A DNA stretch of 64,000 nucleotides from Halichondria panicea (lineage: Eukaryota; Porifera; Demospongiae; Suberitida; Halichondriidae). This document shows, piece after piece, positions 11,146 to 22,867 of the stretch. The position numbers and the translations under genes were made by a program. The DNA lies in contig NC_087377.1 in the NCBI RefSeq assembly GCF_963675165.1, positions 9,441,122 through 9,505,121 of the forward strand. Reading direction: 5' to 3'. Below the pieces are notes generated by a model. That model was not told the DNA's origin, ran no database searches, and worked only from the letters and a program-made list of their open reading frames with translations. Positions within the stretch are counted from its first letter, which is position 1. Each line of letters starts with the position of its first letter.

Positions 11146-11660
11146 ATTTATTAAGCAGCCCTGGTTTTGTCAGTCTTAGAGAATTATTCAGACCCTGCTC
11201 AATATAGAGCTCTAAAGGGGAGCAGAACTCTCAATCAGGGTTTCATTTAAGATAAATGTTTTGAGGGAAAGAACTTTGCACGCGATATATAGCGCGCCGC
11301 AAAATTGTGGTGGCCATGCCCACTTCGTTGACAAATTATATGCATTATAATAGTGCAGTATTGCAGTAGAGTCTACTTTTGTAGTTACAGGTTACAGGTT
11401 ACATGTACATAGTCGGGTTAATAATTATTGTGAAAATATTTAGCTCTGTAAAAGTCTCATGTATACATAGCAAATTGATGGTGTCATTATTCCACAAAAT
11501 GTTGGGGGGGGGGGGGGGTTCACCCCCTACCCCTACTAGATGAAACTCTGTCCACTAAAAGTAAGAATGAACTACTAATTACGGTCATGCTTTGTATGAT
11601 TGTACAAATAAAGGATTATGTAGGTGCAATTGAGCTACTCTTATAGAGCCAGACAAGGCC
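11146..11660. other. Non-coding stretch with a poly-G run
   Basis: A run of more than ten G at about 11503-11518 is a likely assembly or length-polymorphism site. Nothing else recognised. Confidence 0.4.
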
Positions 11661-11689
11661 AAACGTTGTGTACTATTACGTTGTGTTGA

Positions 11690-12880
11690 CTCAACCTTCC
11701 TTGATGCACTCAGCAAGAAGTTCCATCTGCTCCTGGAATTCCACCCAATGGCTGTCCTCTCCACATCAGTTGTTGACATGGCAAATTTTGATCTTAAGAG
11801 GAAGGACGGGATGTAAGTCATGCACAGACATTTACATTTTGCATAGTGTATATAATATACAAAGGACCAATCACTAACAGCCAAGCAGCTGATTACGAAG
11901 CCCGTGTTTCGACAGCAGTACCTCAGCTGTATTCAATGCTTGCCTGATCCCTTCAAAATGAATGTACTTTAGGACGTTTTGGATGAGGGTCTGAGCTTGA
12001 GCAAGCTGAAGGACAAGGCTTCAGCATACTGCTCCATCAAGGAAGTGAAGAAAGCATTTTGCCGGTAATATAATTATTATGTCAATGAATTATTATCAGA
12101 CCAGCTAATATAAGTTAAGTTTGCTTAATTCTCTGTATGATTATATAGGATCACCAGTACAACGCGGAGTGAGGCTACACGCCGATTTCCTGAACATATA
12201 CGTTATCAGATTGAACACCTGGACTCCTTTTCCAAACTTGTAAAGGGGAAAAATACTTTTGGCCTTCACAGCCTGCTGCGAAGGTGCTCTCCAAGCAGAG
12301 CAAAACAAAGACGAAAAGTGTCTCGATGTCTTCACAAAGCACGTCTCTTTGAAGGAGATTACTGGAATGTGTAGGACATCTGTTTGAAGTACAAGACGTA
12401 TATTACGGGTCTACTCTTTTCATTGCCCACATTCCAATGGTGAATTATATACATAGCACTGTTAGAATTGTTATAATGCTTGCAGGAATGGTCTATAAAG
12501 AACCTTGTGTTCACGTGCAAACAAGTCAACACCATCCCAGAGAAGACCATGCCAATGTACAATATTGTGCTTATTGGCAATCTTGAGCAACAACCATTGC
12601 TTACTGTCATGCTGAGTGAGCTCTATGACCGTGTCAGTGCATGTGTGCTATTGGCATACCCAACACCCCATCACCAAGAGTAAGCAGATGCACATCACTC
12701 CTGCACTTGCGCAGTAATTTGTATTTATTAAAACTGTATTCTTTTCCGTAGGATTTTCCAAAGCACTGGGGTCTGTTGTGGTCGGCCATTACTCAATTAA
12801 TGGGAGTTTGTTGAACAAGCACTTCAACCGGCAAGGAGGACAAACAAACCTCTTCAATGCCGACAAGAACGACTAATCTA
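11690..12880 (+). pseudogene. Remnant of an unrecognised multi-exon gene
   Basis: Several plus-strand blocks look protein-coding, with splice-like borders. About 11955-12068 reads DVLDEGLSLSKLKDKASAYC and ends KKAFCR before a gtaata-like donor. About 12150-12360 contains RFPEHIRYQIEHLDSF. About 12486-12678 contains EWSIKNLVFTCKQVNTIPEK and MLSELYDRVSACVLLAYP. About 12752-12877 contains VVVGHYSINGSLLNKHF and ends NADKND-stop. The last blocks do not join in one phase with the visible splice sites, so the gene is probably broken. I do not recognise the family. It lies between transposons and could itself be mobile-element derived. Confidence 0.35.
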
Positions 12881-12916
12881 CAAATGAGCCAAGTCAAGTC
12901 CCTCTTAGACTGGTAC

Positions 12917-13315
12917 TGTATATCTTCTAATTTATCGGACACTTCTAATTACCCCGGACACTCTTTTGGGCAATTTTTGCTGTTCTAATACAACGGATAC
13001 TCCAGTGCTTTAATATTACATTCGTTCTAAATATCCGGACAATATACCTTGAAAAGTTGAGTTACATTCATAGACGGCAAGTAAGACTTAGAGTGCTGCA
13101 GTTAGATAGCTTTGAGTAGCTTTAGATAGCTAGTGCAACTATTCAGTCGCACACTGTTCTATTAAACTTAGCTAGCTCGCATGCAGCTGCATACTTGTTC
13201 TAATTATTCCGGACACTTCGCATGCTCTATAAAAATCTGTTCCAATTATACCCAGACAATTTCCAAAATAATTATTTTTTGCTGTCCGATAAATTAAAAG
13301 ATATACGGTATGTTA
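12917..13315 (+). mobile_element. MITE with TATCTTCTAATTTATCGGAC ends, copy 1
   Basis: The left end reads GTATATCTTCTAATTTATCG and the right end its complement. The interior carries several further CCGGACA words. A reverse-oriented copy is at 14083-14435, alignable over its length. No ORF. Confidence 0.75.
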
Positions 13316-13529
13316 TTAATTCAACAACATGTCACGTACATTCATAGCTGGCCATAACAATAATTATTGTGCTTTTTTTTATCTGAGCATAATTATCATA
13401 CTACGTGTGTAAAACACCACAAGTCGTGTACATCTCAGTAGCTCTACAAGGACTAACCACTGAAGTACATATATACAATGTATATACACCGTTAATTATA
13501 ACCGTGAGTTTTGAGTGTGGTTATATAAG

Positions 13530-13735
13530 CGTCTATAACTTCATTTTTCGTGGGGTAAAATATTCGTTATTTTCGTGGGCAAACTGACCTACACAAAATT
13601 TTTCCCAACAAAAACATAGGCGTGGCTTACGCATGGGCAATGCAGTCAAACGATATTTTACTCACGAAAATCACCGTGTTCGACATGAACGAATTTTTTA
13701 CCCCATAAAAATTACCCGCTATACGGTACCTGGCT
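13530..13735. mobile_element. MITE with GGTAATTTTCGTGGGGTAA ends
   Basis: TTTTTCGTGGGGTAAAATATTCG at the left pairs with CGAATTTTTTACCCCATAAA at the right, ending in CCGCTATACGGTA. Fragments of the family appear at about 5101, 21125-21285 and 63925-64000. Confidence 0.65.
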
Positions 13736-13797
13736 TTGTAGTGTACAACTATGCACTTTCCATATAATAATGATCATAGCCACTTATGAAACGTGAT

Positions 13798-14070
13798 ACA
13801 GTAGAACCTCGATTATCCGGCTTGGCAGTTTTCTTGTTATCAGATCAGAAAATGGGCGTGTCCCTCAAACGCGCATGCGCGTTGCAGCTGTTACCATGGA
13901 TACATGCCTGCTTATCTTCTGCGCATGCGCATACAACCATGTGGCACTGCTGTTTATCAATAAAGTGGGTGGATCAAGGCGTGGTTTATCTATTTGATTA
14001 TCCGGCATATTCACTTATCCGGCCTGCTTCTGGAACCAAGGTGTCCGGATAATCGAGGTTCTACTGTACT
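13798..14070. mobile_element. pogo/Tc1-type MITE with CAGTAGAACCTCGATTATCC ends
   Basis: Near-perfect terminal inverted repeats ACAGTAGAACCTCGATTATC and complement, flanked by TA, as expected for the Tc1/mariner superfamily. About 270 bp, GC-rich interior with GCGCATGCGC words. A diverged copy forms the outermost layer of the nest inside intron 3 of gene A' (from 41487). Confidence 0.75.
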
Positions 14071-14082
14071 TTCTCTTACCGT

Positions 14083-14437
14083 ATATCTTCTAATTTATCG
14101 GACAGCAAAAAATAATTATTTTGGAAATTGTCCGGGTATAATTGGAACAGATTTTTATAGAGCATGCAAAGTGTCCGGAATAATTATAACAGTGTCCGAC
14201 TGAATAGTTGCACTAGCTATCTAAAACTAGCTACTCAAAGCTATCTACCTGCAGCACTCTAAGTCTTACTTGCCGTCTAGTACGTGAATGTAACTCAACT
14301 TTTAAAGGTATTGTCCGGATATTTAGTAATATTAAAGCACTGGAGTGGTGTCCGTTGTATTAGAACAACGAAAATTGCCCAAAAAAGTGTTCGGGGTAAT
14401 TAGAAGTGTCTGATAAAATTAGAAGATATACGGTATG
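14083..14437 (-). mobile_element. MITE with TATCTTCTAATTTATCGGAC ends, copy 2 (inverted)
   Basis: Reverse-complement relative of 12917-13315, with matching interior words such as GCACTCTAAGTCTTACTTGC and CAATTCTCATC-free spacing. Ends read TACCGTATATCTTC and GAAGATATACGGTA. Confidence 0.75.
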
Positions 14438-15340
14438 TGCACTCCTGTAATAAGCCCATGTGTACTAAATGGGATCACCATACATTGATAATTAATAACA
14501 CTATATACATGCAGTCATGTATATGAATACTCCCTTCCTATAGAAGCCTAGATCCCAGGACTTGCAAAGCTGAAAATTGGAAAGACAAATGACTTATTTA
14601 TCATAAAATATCCAGCGCTATAAGTTCATTCATGCATGCCCACACATGAATGGCAGTAGCCACATCCAATATGGCTTTCACTTTCTTGTTGTTGCTGTTT
14701 AATTGCATCTCATGGTTTCTGTTTTGGGCCTAATATACGCATGCACTTCGTTGTGTTGTTGATGTAACATTTTGTGTTCACGGTACATGCACAATACACC
14801 TAAATTTTAGAAGCACATACATGGCTGTACATGAAAGCAACAAGTGCTCCTAAATTTAGGAGCACATGCACTCTGTATAATTATTGCTTCTAGTATTAAT
14901 TTGCGAACATCTACATGCACTTATTTAGGTAACTGTGCAGTTCCTGCTCTGACAACAAAGAGAGACGTCGTGGTCATCAAGAAAGACCTAATGCAGGTTA
15001 GGGTTGACCTAATGGAAAAACTCACATGCTCTAAACATCTAGACTAAAGAGTACTGAAAACGTTGCCTAACATAATTATAAGTGTATTATTTAACTCCTA
15101 ACTTTAGTATCATTGTTGTCAGCAAATACTCTTTCATCAAACTGAGCAATATCTTCTTGATTACATAATGGTGAAACAGTGATAAGGAAATTTGAATGGG
15201 ATCAATTTAGCATACGATTAATAAATTCAACGATTTAGGATAAGTATGCCTTGGAGTAACTACGGTAGCGGAGGATATATGGGGTGCATATCCTTCTCTT
15301 GGGTGTGGCATATCTGAGTTATACCACGTGATCACAGTAC
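14438..15340. other. Non-coding stretch, no recognised gene
   Basis: Contains a perfect 22-bp palindrome at 14844-14865 (GTGCTCCTAAA and complement) and a near copy of one arm at 14805. No convincing exon. Confidence 0.4.
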
Positions 15341-15350
15341 TATAAAAGGA
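15341..15350 (+). promoter_or_regulatory. TATA-box-like element upstream of a small ORF
   Basis: CTATAAAAGG lies about 50 bp before the ATG of the 43-residue ORF at 15392, next to CCACGTGATCAC. Its position suits a TATA-type promoter, but nothing shows transcription. Confidence 0.3.
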
Positions 15351-15391
15351 ACCTCCCTAGCAACAATTCAATCCGCAAAAAGAGTAAAACT

Positions 15392-15523
15392 ATGCTGGAT
15401 TTTGCAGCCATCAAAGAGCTAGTTGAGCAACATGTTGACTCCTACAGATGCTCAAGAGCTTCCTTGGTCCAAGCGTTGACCATTCGACGTCCCTCACTGG
15501 AGTTGCAAGCTCTTCTTGGATAA
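15392..15523 (+). CDS. Small ORF of unknown function (43 aa)
   Basis: Begins MLDFAAIKELVEQHVDSYRC and ends ALLG-stop, with clean codons, no homopolymer and a TATA-like box at suitable distance. It could be a short protein, the 5' exon of a lost gene, or part of a mobile element. No domain recognised. Confidence 0.28.
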   Translation: MLDFAAIKELVEQHVDSYRCSRASLVQALTIRRPSLELQALLG

Positions 15524-16600
15524 AATGTGTCTAAACCACGCCCATGGATCTTGTTGGAGAGCAGCTTCCGTGTTTCTGCCGTCGCTTTGAGTCATAGTAC
15601 CGTCAAGCATGGCTCTTTTCTCTTTGCTTACTTTCTTGAACAAATGGCTTGAAAACTGTGCATGCCTGAGGCTGTATGATTATTTATCCTACAGTTGTTG
15701 ACCAATGAGTGGTGACGTAGGTGTGGTATAAATTATAGAAAATTTCCTTTCGAGAGACTTGAAACTTTTAAAAGATAGTGTTTATATGCATAATTTTTAT
15801 GGTTTATATTATCTTTGGGCATTACCAGATAGCGCGAAATTTTTAATAGACTTAATTTTTGTAGAATTGCCTCTCTTTGAATAAATTTTGTGCTATACGG
15901 TATGTCAATGCACGTTGCATACACCGTTAGCTATGTTTGTGGAAAAGTTTTCATGACGACTAACTTTCAAAAACAGCGAAAATTATCAACAATGTTGTGC
16001 TATACGATATTGAGATAGTAGTGTGGGGCAAATGTTAAAAAATGAAAATGACAGCGAGAAATCATCAGGCACATTTTTGGGTGAGATCTAGAATTATAAA
16101 ATATTCTGACATAATGGGCACCTTTATGAGAGTAACATACAGGCAGGTTTTGGAAACACAAGTCAGTACTATCCTATACGGCCAAATTATTATCTTAATT
16201 CCATATCTTACGATGGTACACAACCTGGCTGCTAATGCGACCATGCATGCATATATAATCTCCCCACGACAATTAAATTTTAACACCTCTTTAACTATGG
16301 TCGTACAGATTGCAGTAGATGATTGCGATCTATAGGTAATGCGTCATATCCTACGCGAGGATATTACTATCTTTTGGCAGTACCGGTCTAAGCGGATGTC
16401 ACGTGCCCATTTATCTCTGTCATGCTAGAGGTTGGGGTCACGTGACTGCGGTTAGGTTTTGGGGGAGTACTGAGAGAGGGGCCCCTGCGATTAGCATTAA
16501 GCACGTAAGTGTTGGGGGCCCTCATTCAGCCCCAAGGAATAGAAATAGGTAGTGTACTCCCCAAAACTAGGAAAATACCTGGGTACGACACCGAAAAGGG
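15524..16600. other. Non-coding stretch with a MITE-like end
   Basis: About 15720-15905 ends GTGCTATACGGTATG and has AAATTTTT-type words typical of the local CGTATAGC element family. ORFs occur on both strands at 16042-16335 with no domain or splice support. Confidence 0.35.
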
Positions 16601-16868
16601 GGGTTACAATGGCGGGTCCTGTTAGGGAACACATGTATATATATAGACTGCATACTGAGTAATAATCCCTGTTGAGGGGTAGCCATGTCGAGGCGCAGGT
16701 CCTGTTAAGGGAACACATGTAGGCTGCATACTGAGCATTGAGTAATAATCCCCATTGAGGGGTATGCCATGTCGAGGCGCGGGTCCTGTTAAGGGAACAC
16801 ATGTAGGCTGCATACTGAGCATTGAGTAATAATCCCTGTTGAGGGGTAGCCATGTCGAGGCAGAATGT
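16600..16868. repeat. Tandem repeat, 87-bp unit, three copies
   Basis: GGGTCCTGTTAAGGGAACAC recurs at about 16614, 16701 and 16787; each unit continues through GTAATAATCCC and GGTAGCCATGTCGAGG. Because 87 is a multiple of three, two antisense frames stay open through the array. Confidence 0.85.
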
Positions 16869-16989
16869 GGGTATGCGTATTTTAGGTTGCCGATATGGCT
16901 CAACACCCGGAGGTGGAATTATTTATCTACAATAAAATATATAGCTTACACACAAACCGTCTATACATAAACCGTCATAACAAATAATG

Positions 16990-19470
16990 GAAGTCGTGTA
17001 TATACAAAATATAAGTGCACGAAGTTGTGAAGAGTCGGCAAATGTGGGAAGAACATACCGGCAGTACGGACTGAGTCGACGGGGAGAATCGCATGGTATT
17101 CACGGGGAGAAGATTGTTGTACTGCTAGCATGCCATGGAGTGTGGGTGTAACGCTGGCAAGGCTGGGCTGTTTGTTTCGGAGACTAGCACCCAGACCAGT
17201 ATAGTCTTGCACTGATGTGTATAGAGGGCCAGCAGTCGACGGTCATGATTGTGACTCTAATGGACAATTGAGGGGGTACACTGCATGGTCGCCCGGACGT
17301 TCAGCCAAAGCGTGGTCAGAATAACTATTAGTATTAGCAGCAGGTTCGTGCGACCGGTGGTGAAACCTGAGGGAAAGCACCCGAGATCCAGAGGATTGCC
17401 CTGTAGTGGGCTGAGAATAGTGCATGCTACAGTGCAAATCAGTAGAAAATGTTGACCCTTTGTGATCCAACTATATACTTGCGTCCTGGCAAGGATCGTG
17501 TGGTAATAATGCGGATTCTATTGTTGCGAATTGATCAACCCTCGTGATACTCGCAAAACATTTCCTATCTGCCACTGGCATACTGTTGATTATTGTTGCT
17601 GGCAGGATGTGGCCGTGAGTCCTAACCGAGACTGCTAAACACTTGTAGTAATAATAATAATAATCATAAGCTGTGTGACCAGAGCTACGCCTGAAACCGT
17701 CAGGTTGATTGTAGGTAGTGCGGCCTGGGTGGGCTCTGTGGAGATTCAGAAGAATGAGGTGCTTATAAGCGAGTCTGCCTCCATTGTGTGGCAGGGTTAG
17801 TATGAGAGGCGGCGCTGCCGATGAACGCATGCGTTTTGAGTGGGAGAGCTATTATTGTTGCTGGCGGGGGTGTGGCCTGGGGTCGTGCTGATCTATGCGC
17901 AGGCCGAGGCGGGGCTCTGCGGAGATTTACGACAAGCAGTAATACAGGCAATGACTTTACTGACTGCGATGGTGCTAAGCAGGTATAACTAATGAGCACT
18001 GTGCTTCTGACTCTGCGCAATGAGCCGCCACGAGCGGGGCTGGCTGTCAGGTTGATTGGTTGATTGTAAGTGCATGTCTTCGCAGGGGACTGGGACTGGT
18101 GGGCAAAGAATGTTTGAGTTTACATGTACCGCGGTGCCGGCTGTAGAAAACACTTGCCGCAGAGCAGGTGCTTCGGATGGCGTGTGGGAGAGGGGCTGTG
18201 TGGGATTTCAACTGGGCGGTCAGGTTGACTGTAAGTGCGCCTCGGAGCGGGAGTTCATGCCTTCTGACGTGGGCAGGGGCATGAGTTTACATGTACCGCG
18301 GTCTGACTAGCGACTGAGATCGAAGAAATGAGTATGATGTGGGTCAAAGTATGATTCTGTGCTGTTAGCGGAGCCTTGAGTGGGCTCTGAGTTCTGCGCC
18401 CTGGGCGGGGCTCTCAACATTTGTGAGGGTTGAGTTTGCGGTGCCTGTAGAAAATACTTCACAGGGCACCTGTAAGCAGCGGCCTGTGGACCCCCCTAGC
18501 GGAGAACCTGTTGATGGCTGGTATGAAATGAAAAGCTGTGAGAGAGGCCTTAGGTGGGGCTCTGCGGGTTAACAGACAAGTTTTAATTAATGTAAAGTAT
18601 GATTCTGTGCTGAGATTGGTCTACTGTAGAGGGCTCGGCAGTCTAACTAGTGCAGAGGCCAGGCTAGTATAAACATTGTTGTGACTGACTGGGCGAGCGG
18701 TCCGTGAAAGAGGGGGCTCTGCGGATGGGTGCTGAGTAACAGTCTGGCGCTGGGTTTAATTAATGAATACAAAATATGACTAGGTGGGCAGGCCTGGCCC
18801 GCTTCTACTGCGCCCACTGAGATTGAAAAAGGCGGTGTGGGTGGGCAATTCCTGGGCGGGGCTATGTGGCCTGAGTTCGAGAAACTGAGATAGAGAATAC
18901 CCAGCTTAAAAGCAACTTTGGGCTGTGTGGCCTGAGCTAAGCTTTAATTAACGCCAAGTATAATATTATGTGTAGCCTGAACGATAGTACGTATGGGCCT
19001 GAGCAACACAGATATTAAAAAACACATGGTGTGGGTAGCATGTAGACAGAAACAATATGGTGTAGACTGTGATAATCAGAAGGGTGTTGGGTTTTTGTCC
19101 AAAATACCCAGCCCAAGATCCAACGTGAGATTAGAACAAGGCACTGTAGAGTTCAGCGTCGGGGTAACTCAAGGTCGGGCCGGCGTGGTTGTCCAAGCTG
19201 TGTGTATAGGGCGAGCCCCGGGTGGGGCTTCCAACGGTGCATAGGCGAGCCATGGGGTTGGAAATGTTGTCCGACTCAATAGCCAGCGTGAGATTGAAGC
19301 TAATACGGTGGGTCTGGTAATCAACTCGGGGCACTGAAATCTAACCTCAATACCAATCAAGGACGGCCTGAGCAACGTGGGTGGGTGGGGCCGTTGAAGT
19401 AGTGAATAGTGTGGGGGCGGGGTTGCCCAAGCTATGTGTATAGACAAACCGGCTTCCAACAGCGGGCGAG
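16990..19470. repeat. G/T-rich degenerate repeat tract
   Basis: GC content and strand bias change abruptly from the AT-rich surroundings. The plus strand is rich in GGGCGGGGCTCTG, GTGGGCAGG and GTCAGGTTGATTGTAAG words at irregular spacing (for instance near 18050 and 18215). No splice-consistent gene. ORFs on both strands are explained by low stop frequency. Confidence 0.6.
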
Positions 19471-19472
19471 CC

Positions 19473-20165
19473 ATGCTGCAGCTGTGTCTTACCCGAATTT
19501 AGCACAGAAAACTGTTTGGTGAGGAGGTTGCCCAGGCTGTGTGTGGGCGAGCCCTGGGTGGGGCTTCCAACAGCTGTGTGGATGGGCTGCATCGCGTGGG
19601 TGGGAGGCTGCTGTGTGGGTAGGTTGCATCCCTGTGCAGCTAGCAGCTGTGTCTTACCCAACTGTTTGGTGAGGGGGTTGTGTGTGGGCGAGCCCACTGT
19701 GTGGGTAGGCTGCATCCCTGTGCAGCGTGGGTGGGTGGGGCTACGTTGAAGTGAGGTTGCCCAAGCTGTGTCTTACCCGAATTAGCACAGAAAAACTGTT
19801 TGGTGAGGGGGTTGCCCAGGTTGTGTGTGGGCGAGCCCTGGGCGGGGCTTCCAACAGCTGTGTGGGTGGGCTGCATCCCTGTGCAGCGGGTGGGTGGGGC
19901 TACATTGAAATGAGGTTGCCCAAGCTGTGCCAGCTGTGTCTTACCCGAATTAGTACAGAAAACCTGTTTGGTGAGGCGGTTGCCCAGGTTGTGTGTGGGC
20001 GAGCCCTGGGCGGGGCTTCCAACAGCTGTGTGCATTCTACGTTGGGGTTGCCCTTTTCTTGCAGCTGTTTCTTACCCACAGAAAAACCTTTTTGGTGCCC
20101 AGGCTGTGTGGGCAAGCCCTGGGCATCAATCTGGCACAGGTTTTGTGCTTTAAATTTTTGTCAGT
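19473..20165. repeat. Tandem repeat array, unit about 125-170 bp
   Basis: CTGTGTCTTACCC starts successive units near 19485, 19650, 19770, 19935 and, diverged, 20060. Each continues with CTGTTTGGTGAGG, GTTGCCCAGG and GGGGCTTCCAACAGCTGTGT. GGGTGGGTGGGG runs recur. Unit length varies by internal deletion. Confidence 0.75.
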
Positions 20166-22265
20166 TGCAGAAAATATGACTGGAGGTGTAAGGCCTGATT
20201 ATCGGCTTATATAGTAAGAAACAGAACTGGGATAGAAAGCTCCAGGTCAGTGCCACAGTGTTTTACTAACTCATTCATATGCCCCTCCCTCCCCACATAC
20301 ACAGTCATACTATTAGATCTTCATCGTACTATCAGTATGCTGGAAGAAATTTATGAAGCTGAAGAAGGAAGAGTTGATTGACTATTTTGGGCTACATATT
20401 AAAAAACGAAATGAAAGACTTTGTTACATGCAAAAGACCTGTACGGTTGTATAGCACCAGCTCTACCTCATGCAGTAGCAGCAGTTAGCAGTTCATTATG
20501 CAGCTTATTATGGCAGTTTATATGACTTGTGAAATGTTGATAATTTATTAAAATTTGGTATTAATAAAATGTCGTACAGAACATGTTACAGAGAATATTG
20601 ATAATGGCTACAGTACTATCAGTCTATCTATGTTATCTAGTTCTTGTGCATACAAGCCCAGAGCTTGTATCAAATGTGAGAATGGACATGAACACAAGCA
20701 GTATTGTCTAAGTATTAAAGTGTTGTTTCTGAGCTTCTCTCTTTCTTGTTGACTTTGAGAATCCCTCTCAGTATTTAACATGAGGCAGATTCTTGGGATG
20801 TCAACTTGCATCTGTCATCAATGACTTCTTTCAGAGTTAATAATGACTTGTTCTCTCTGTTATTTTTATTGCCATAGTTTGGAGGCAACAAAAGTAGAGG
20901 CAAAGTGATGCATTCCAATGACGTAGCGTGTCACGGATAGCTTCAAATTTTCTACCGTTGCCAATCCTTCCCTTCCTATATCTTTGGTTTAACTACATTA
21001 AACTACATCCAAATACTAAAAATCCTAAAAGCAAACTGTATAAATAATTGAAACAGTACATGCACATGCATGCATGACTGTGCAAAATGAGTTTCATTAT
21101 AATTATTGAGGCTATACTGTATAATTATAGTGGGTAATTTTCGTTGGTGTAAATTTATTGTATGAACTTCTGAATTAAATTCATACAGCTCAGGATAGTG
21201 ACGTTGAATCTATTGCGGTAGATTAATTTTGTGGTTTGAATTCATAATTATGATGCTACAATACTACCATACGAAAATAACCAGCGGTATAGAAATTATG
21301 TTGTAATTTGGGAAACCACACCCATAAATGTCACTTCCGGCTGTATTATGTGTACAAAATTTGAAATCAACTGCTTGAATTGAAGAAAAGCGAGTTGATA
21401 TACAATTCTGAGTGAAGTTTTGTAAAGTTCTGATGTAGGTTATAATACATACTCATGAAAGTTATACGTGGAAAAGGCCCGGCCAGAATAGTGAGGGCTC
21501 CAGGTGGGTATATAATTATTATTATAATTGTAAGTTATGTTATTAAAGTAGCTGATTCTATGGTGCACTTGTACAGCTTTGTGTGTGTTTACTGCATGTG
21601 TGCACTAGCTCATTATTCAATGATAAATGTTGGGTTGCAGGTGTAAGTTGTTCACAAAAGTGCATACTTAAATTGTTGTGATGAAACTTACTACTTAGTA
21701 GACTATAGTGTACTAGCTGTACATGTTCATGACGTTGTTAACAAATTAAAGTTATGCTCTCTCGTCATTAATTTTAGTGAGGATGACTATAATTAGGTCC
21801 TAGCCATTAATTTTTGCTCAACATAGTTAGGCTTGAGCAATTAATTAAGCAACTTGGGGAGTAATTTCACCACAATCGTAATTTATTTGTTTTAAAAGTA
21901 CGCAGGAGTCATAAAAACTATTCACTCGATCAACTTTCAGTCAGCGATAAGAATTTAGGGACTACGAATTGTATACAAGTTTGCTTGAAGTTTGAAAGGA
22001 ATTTGGGCCAAAATGAAGAGAAATTTAGAGCCTAAAGATAATTATTGTACCTGCATGCTGTCAATAAGTATTTTCTTAACTTACTTTATAACAATAATCA
22101 TATCACTTGAAAAGCCTACATAGCTGTGCAAATAATTTATACTGTAGACACTAGGCAGATGATCGATACTAAAGTTTCAGTTTTCAGTGTTTTGGAATTT
22201 GTGTAAGCATTGGATTGACTGTACATGTTTTGATTTCTTTACAAGCGTTTTTCACTTTAGCAGAA
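20166..22265. other. Non-coding AT-rich stretch
   Basis: About 21125-21285 is a decayed inverted-repeat element (GGTAATTTTCG/CGAAAATAACC). About 21720-21770 matches one arm of the foldback MITE at 5.9-6.5 kb. No gene seen. Confidence 0.4.
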
Positions 22266-22267
22266 TG

Positions 22268-22577
22268 ATAGGTACCATAAGACCTCGATTTAAGGCGACC
22301 CTCCAAATATGCGACACCCAGGAGCTTCAGCAATTTTCTGAGCTCTAAAAGTAGCGACAACTGCGTTGATAATTATTTTTTAATGTCGCGTTCTAAATAG
22401 AGGTAAATGTAGCCACTCCCTAGCCCACTGGAAAATCAGTGTTTTTAAGTGGCCTGAAATCGAGGCAAGTAGACTCTGTAAAGTTACCTCCAATTAATTT
22501 TTCAACCTCCAAAAGATGCGACCTCTGGCTTTGTAATTATTAAAAAGTGTCGCTTTAAATCGAGATCTTACGGTATG
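22268..22577. mobile_element. MITE with CCTCGATTTAAGGCGACC ends
   Basis: The left end ACCATAAGACCTCGATTTAA pairs with the right end TTAAATCGAGATCTTACGGT. The interior repeats ATGCGACACC and TGCGACCTC. A decayed copy lies at 32278-32600, directly upstream of gene A. Confidence 0.7.
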
Positions 22578-22867
22578 CACATCAATCTATCTGGAAAGTA
22601 CTGAGATAGTGATGTGGAGGGAATGTTGAACAAATTAAACTGACAGGGACAAAATCTGAAATCTGTCTCATGCACTGAAACAGTATATCTCACCTCTGAA
22701 TTAACAAAAATCTCACCTCAATCCTCATAATTATCTCCATTGCATGGCTCTGCATGGCTAGGTTTTTCCTTTTTACCATGATCACGACGAAAGCTGGTTA
22801 GGTTGTTTTTTTCCTCCCATGATCAACCTGAGCCAGTATCAGTGTGTACATGCATGTAAAGTTGCAT

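Noticed and set aside
16497-16906. Two overlapping minus-strand ORFs with repeated TCVPLTGPAPRHG-like text
   Set aside because: Created by the 87-bp tandem repeat, whose length is a multiple of three. No start context, splice sites or domains.
19131-20214. Many overlapping ORFs on both strands
   Set aside because: By-products of the stop-poor G/T-rich tandem repeat; both strands are open with no codon preference visible.
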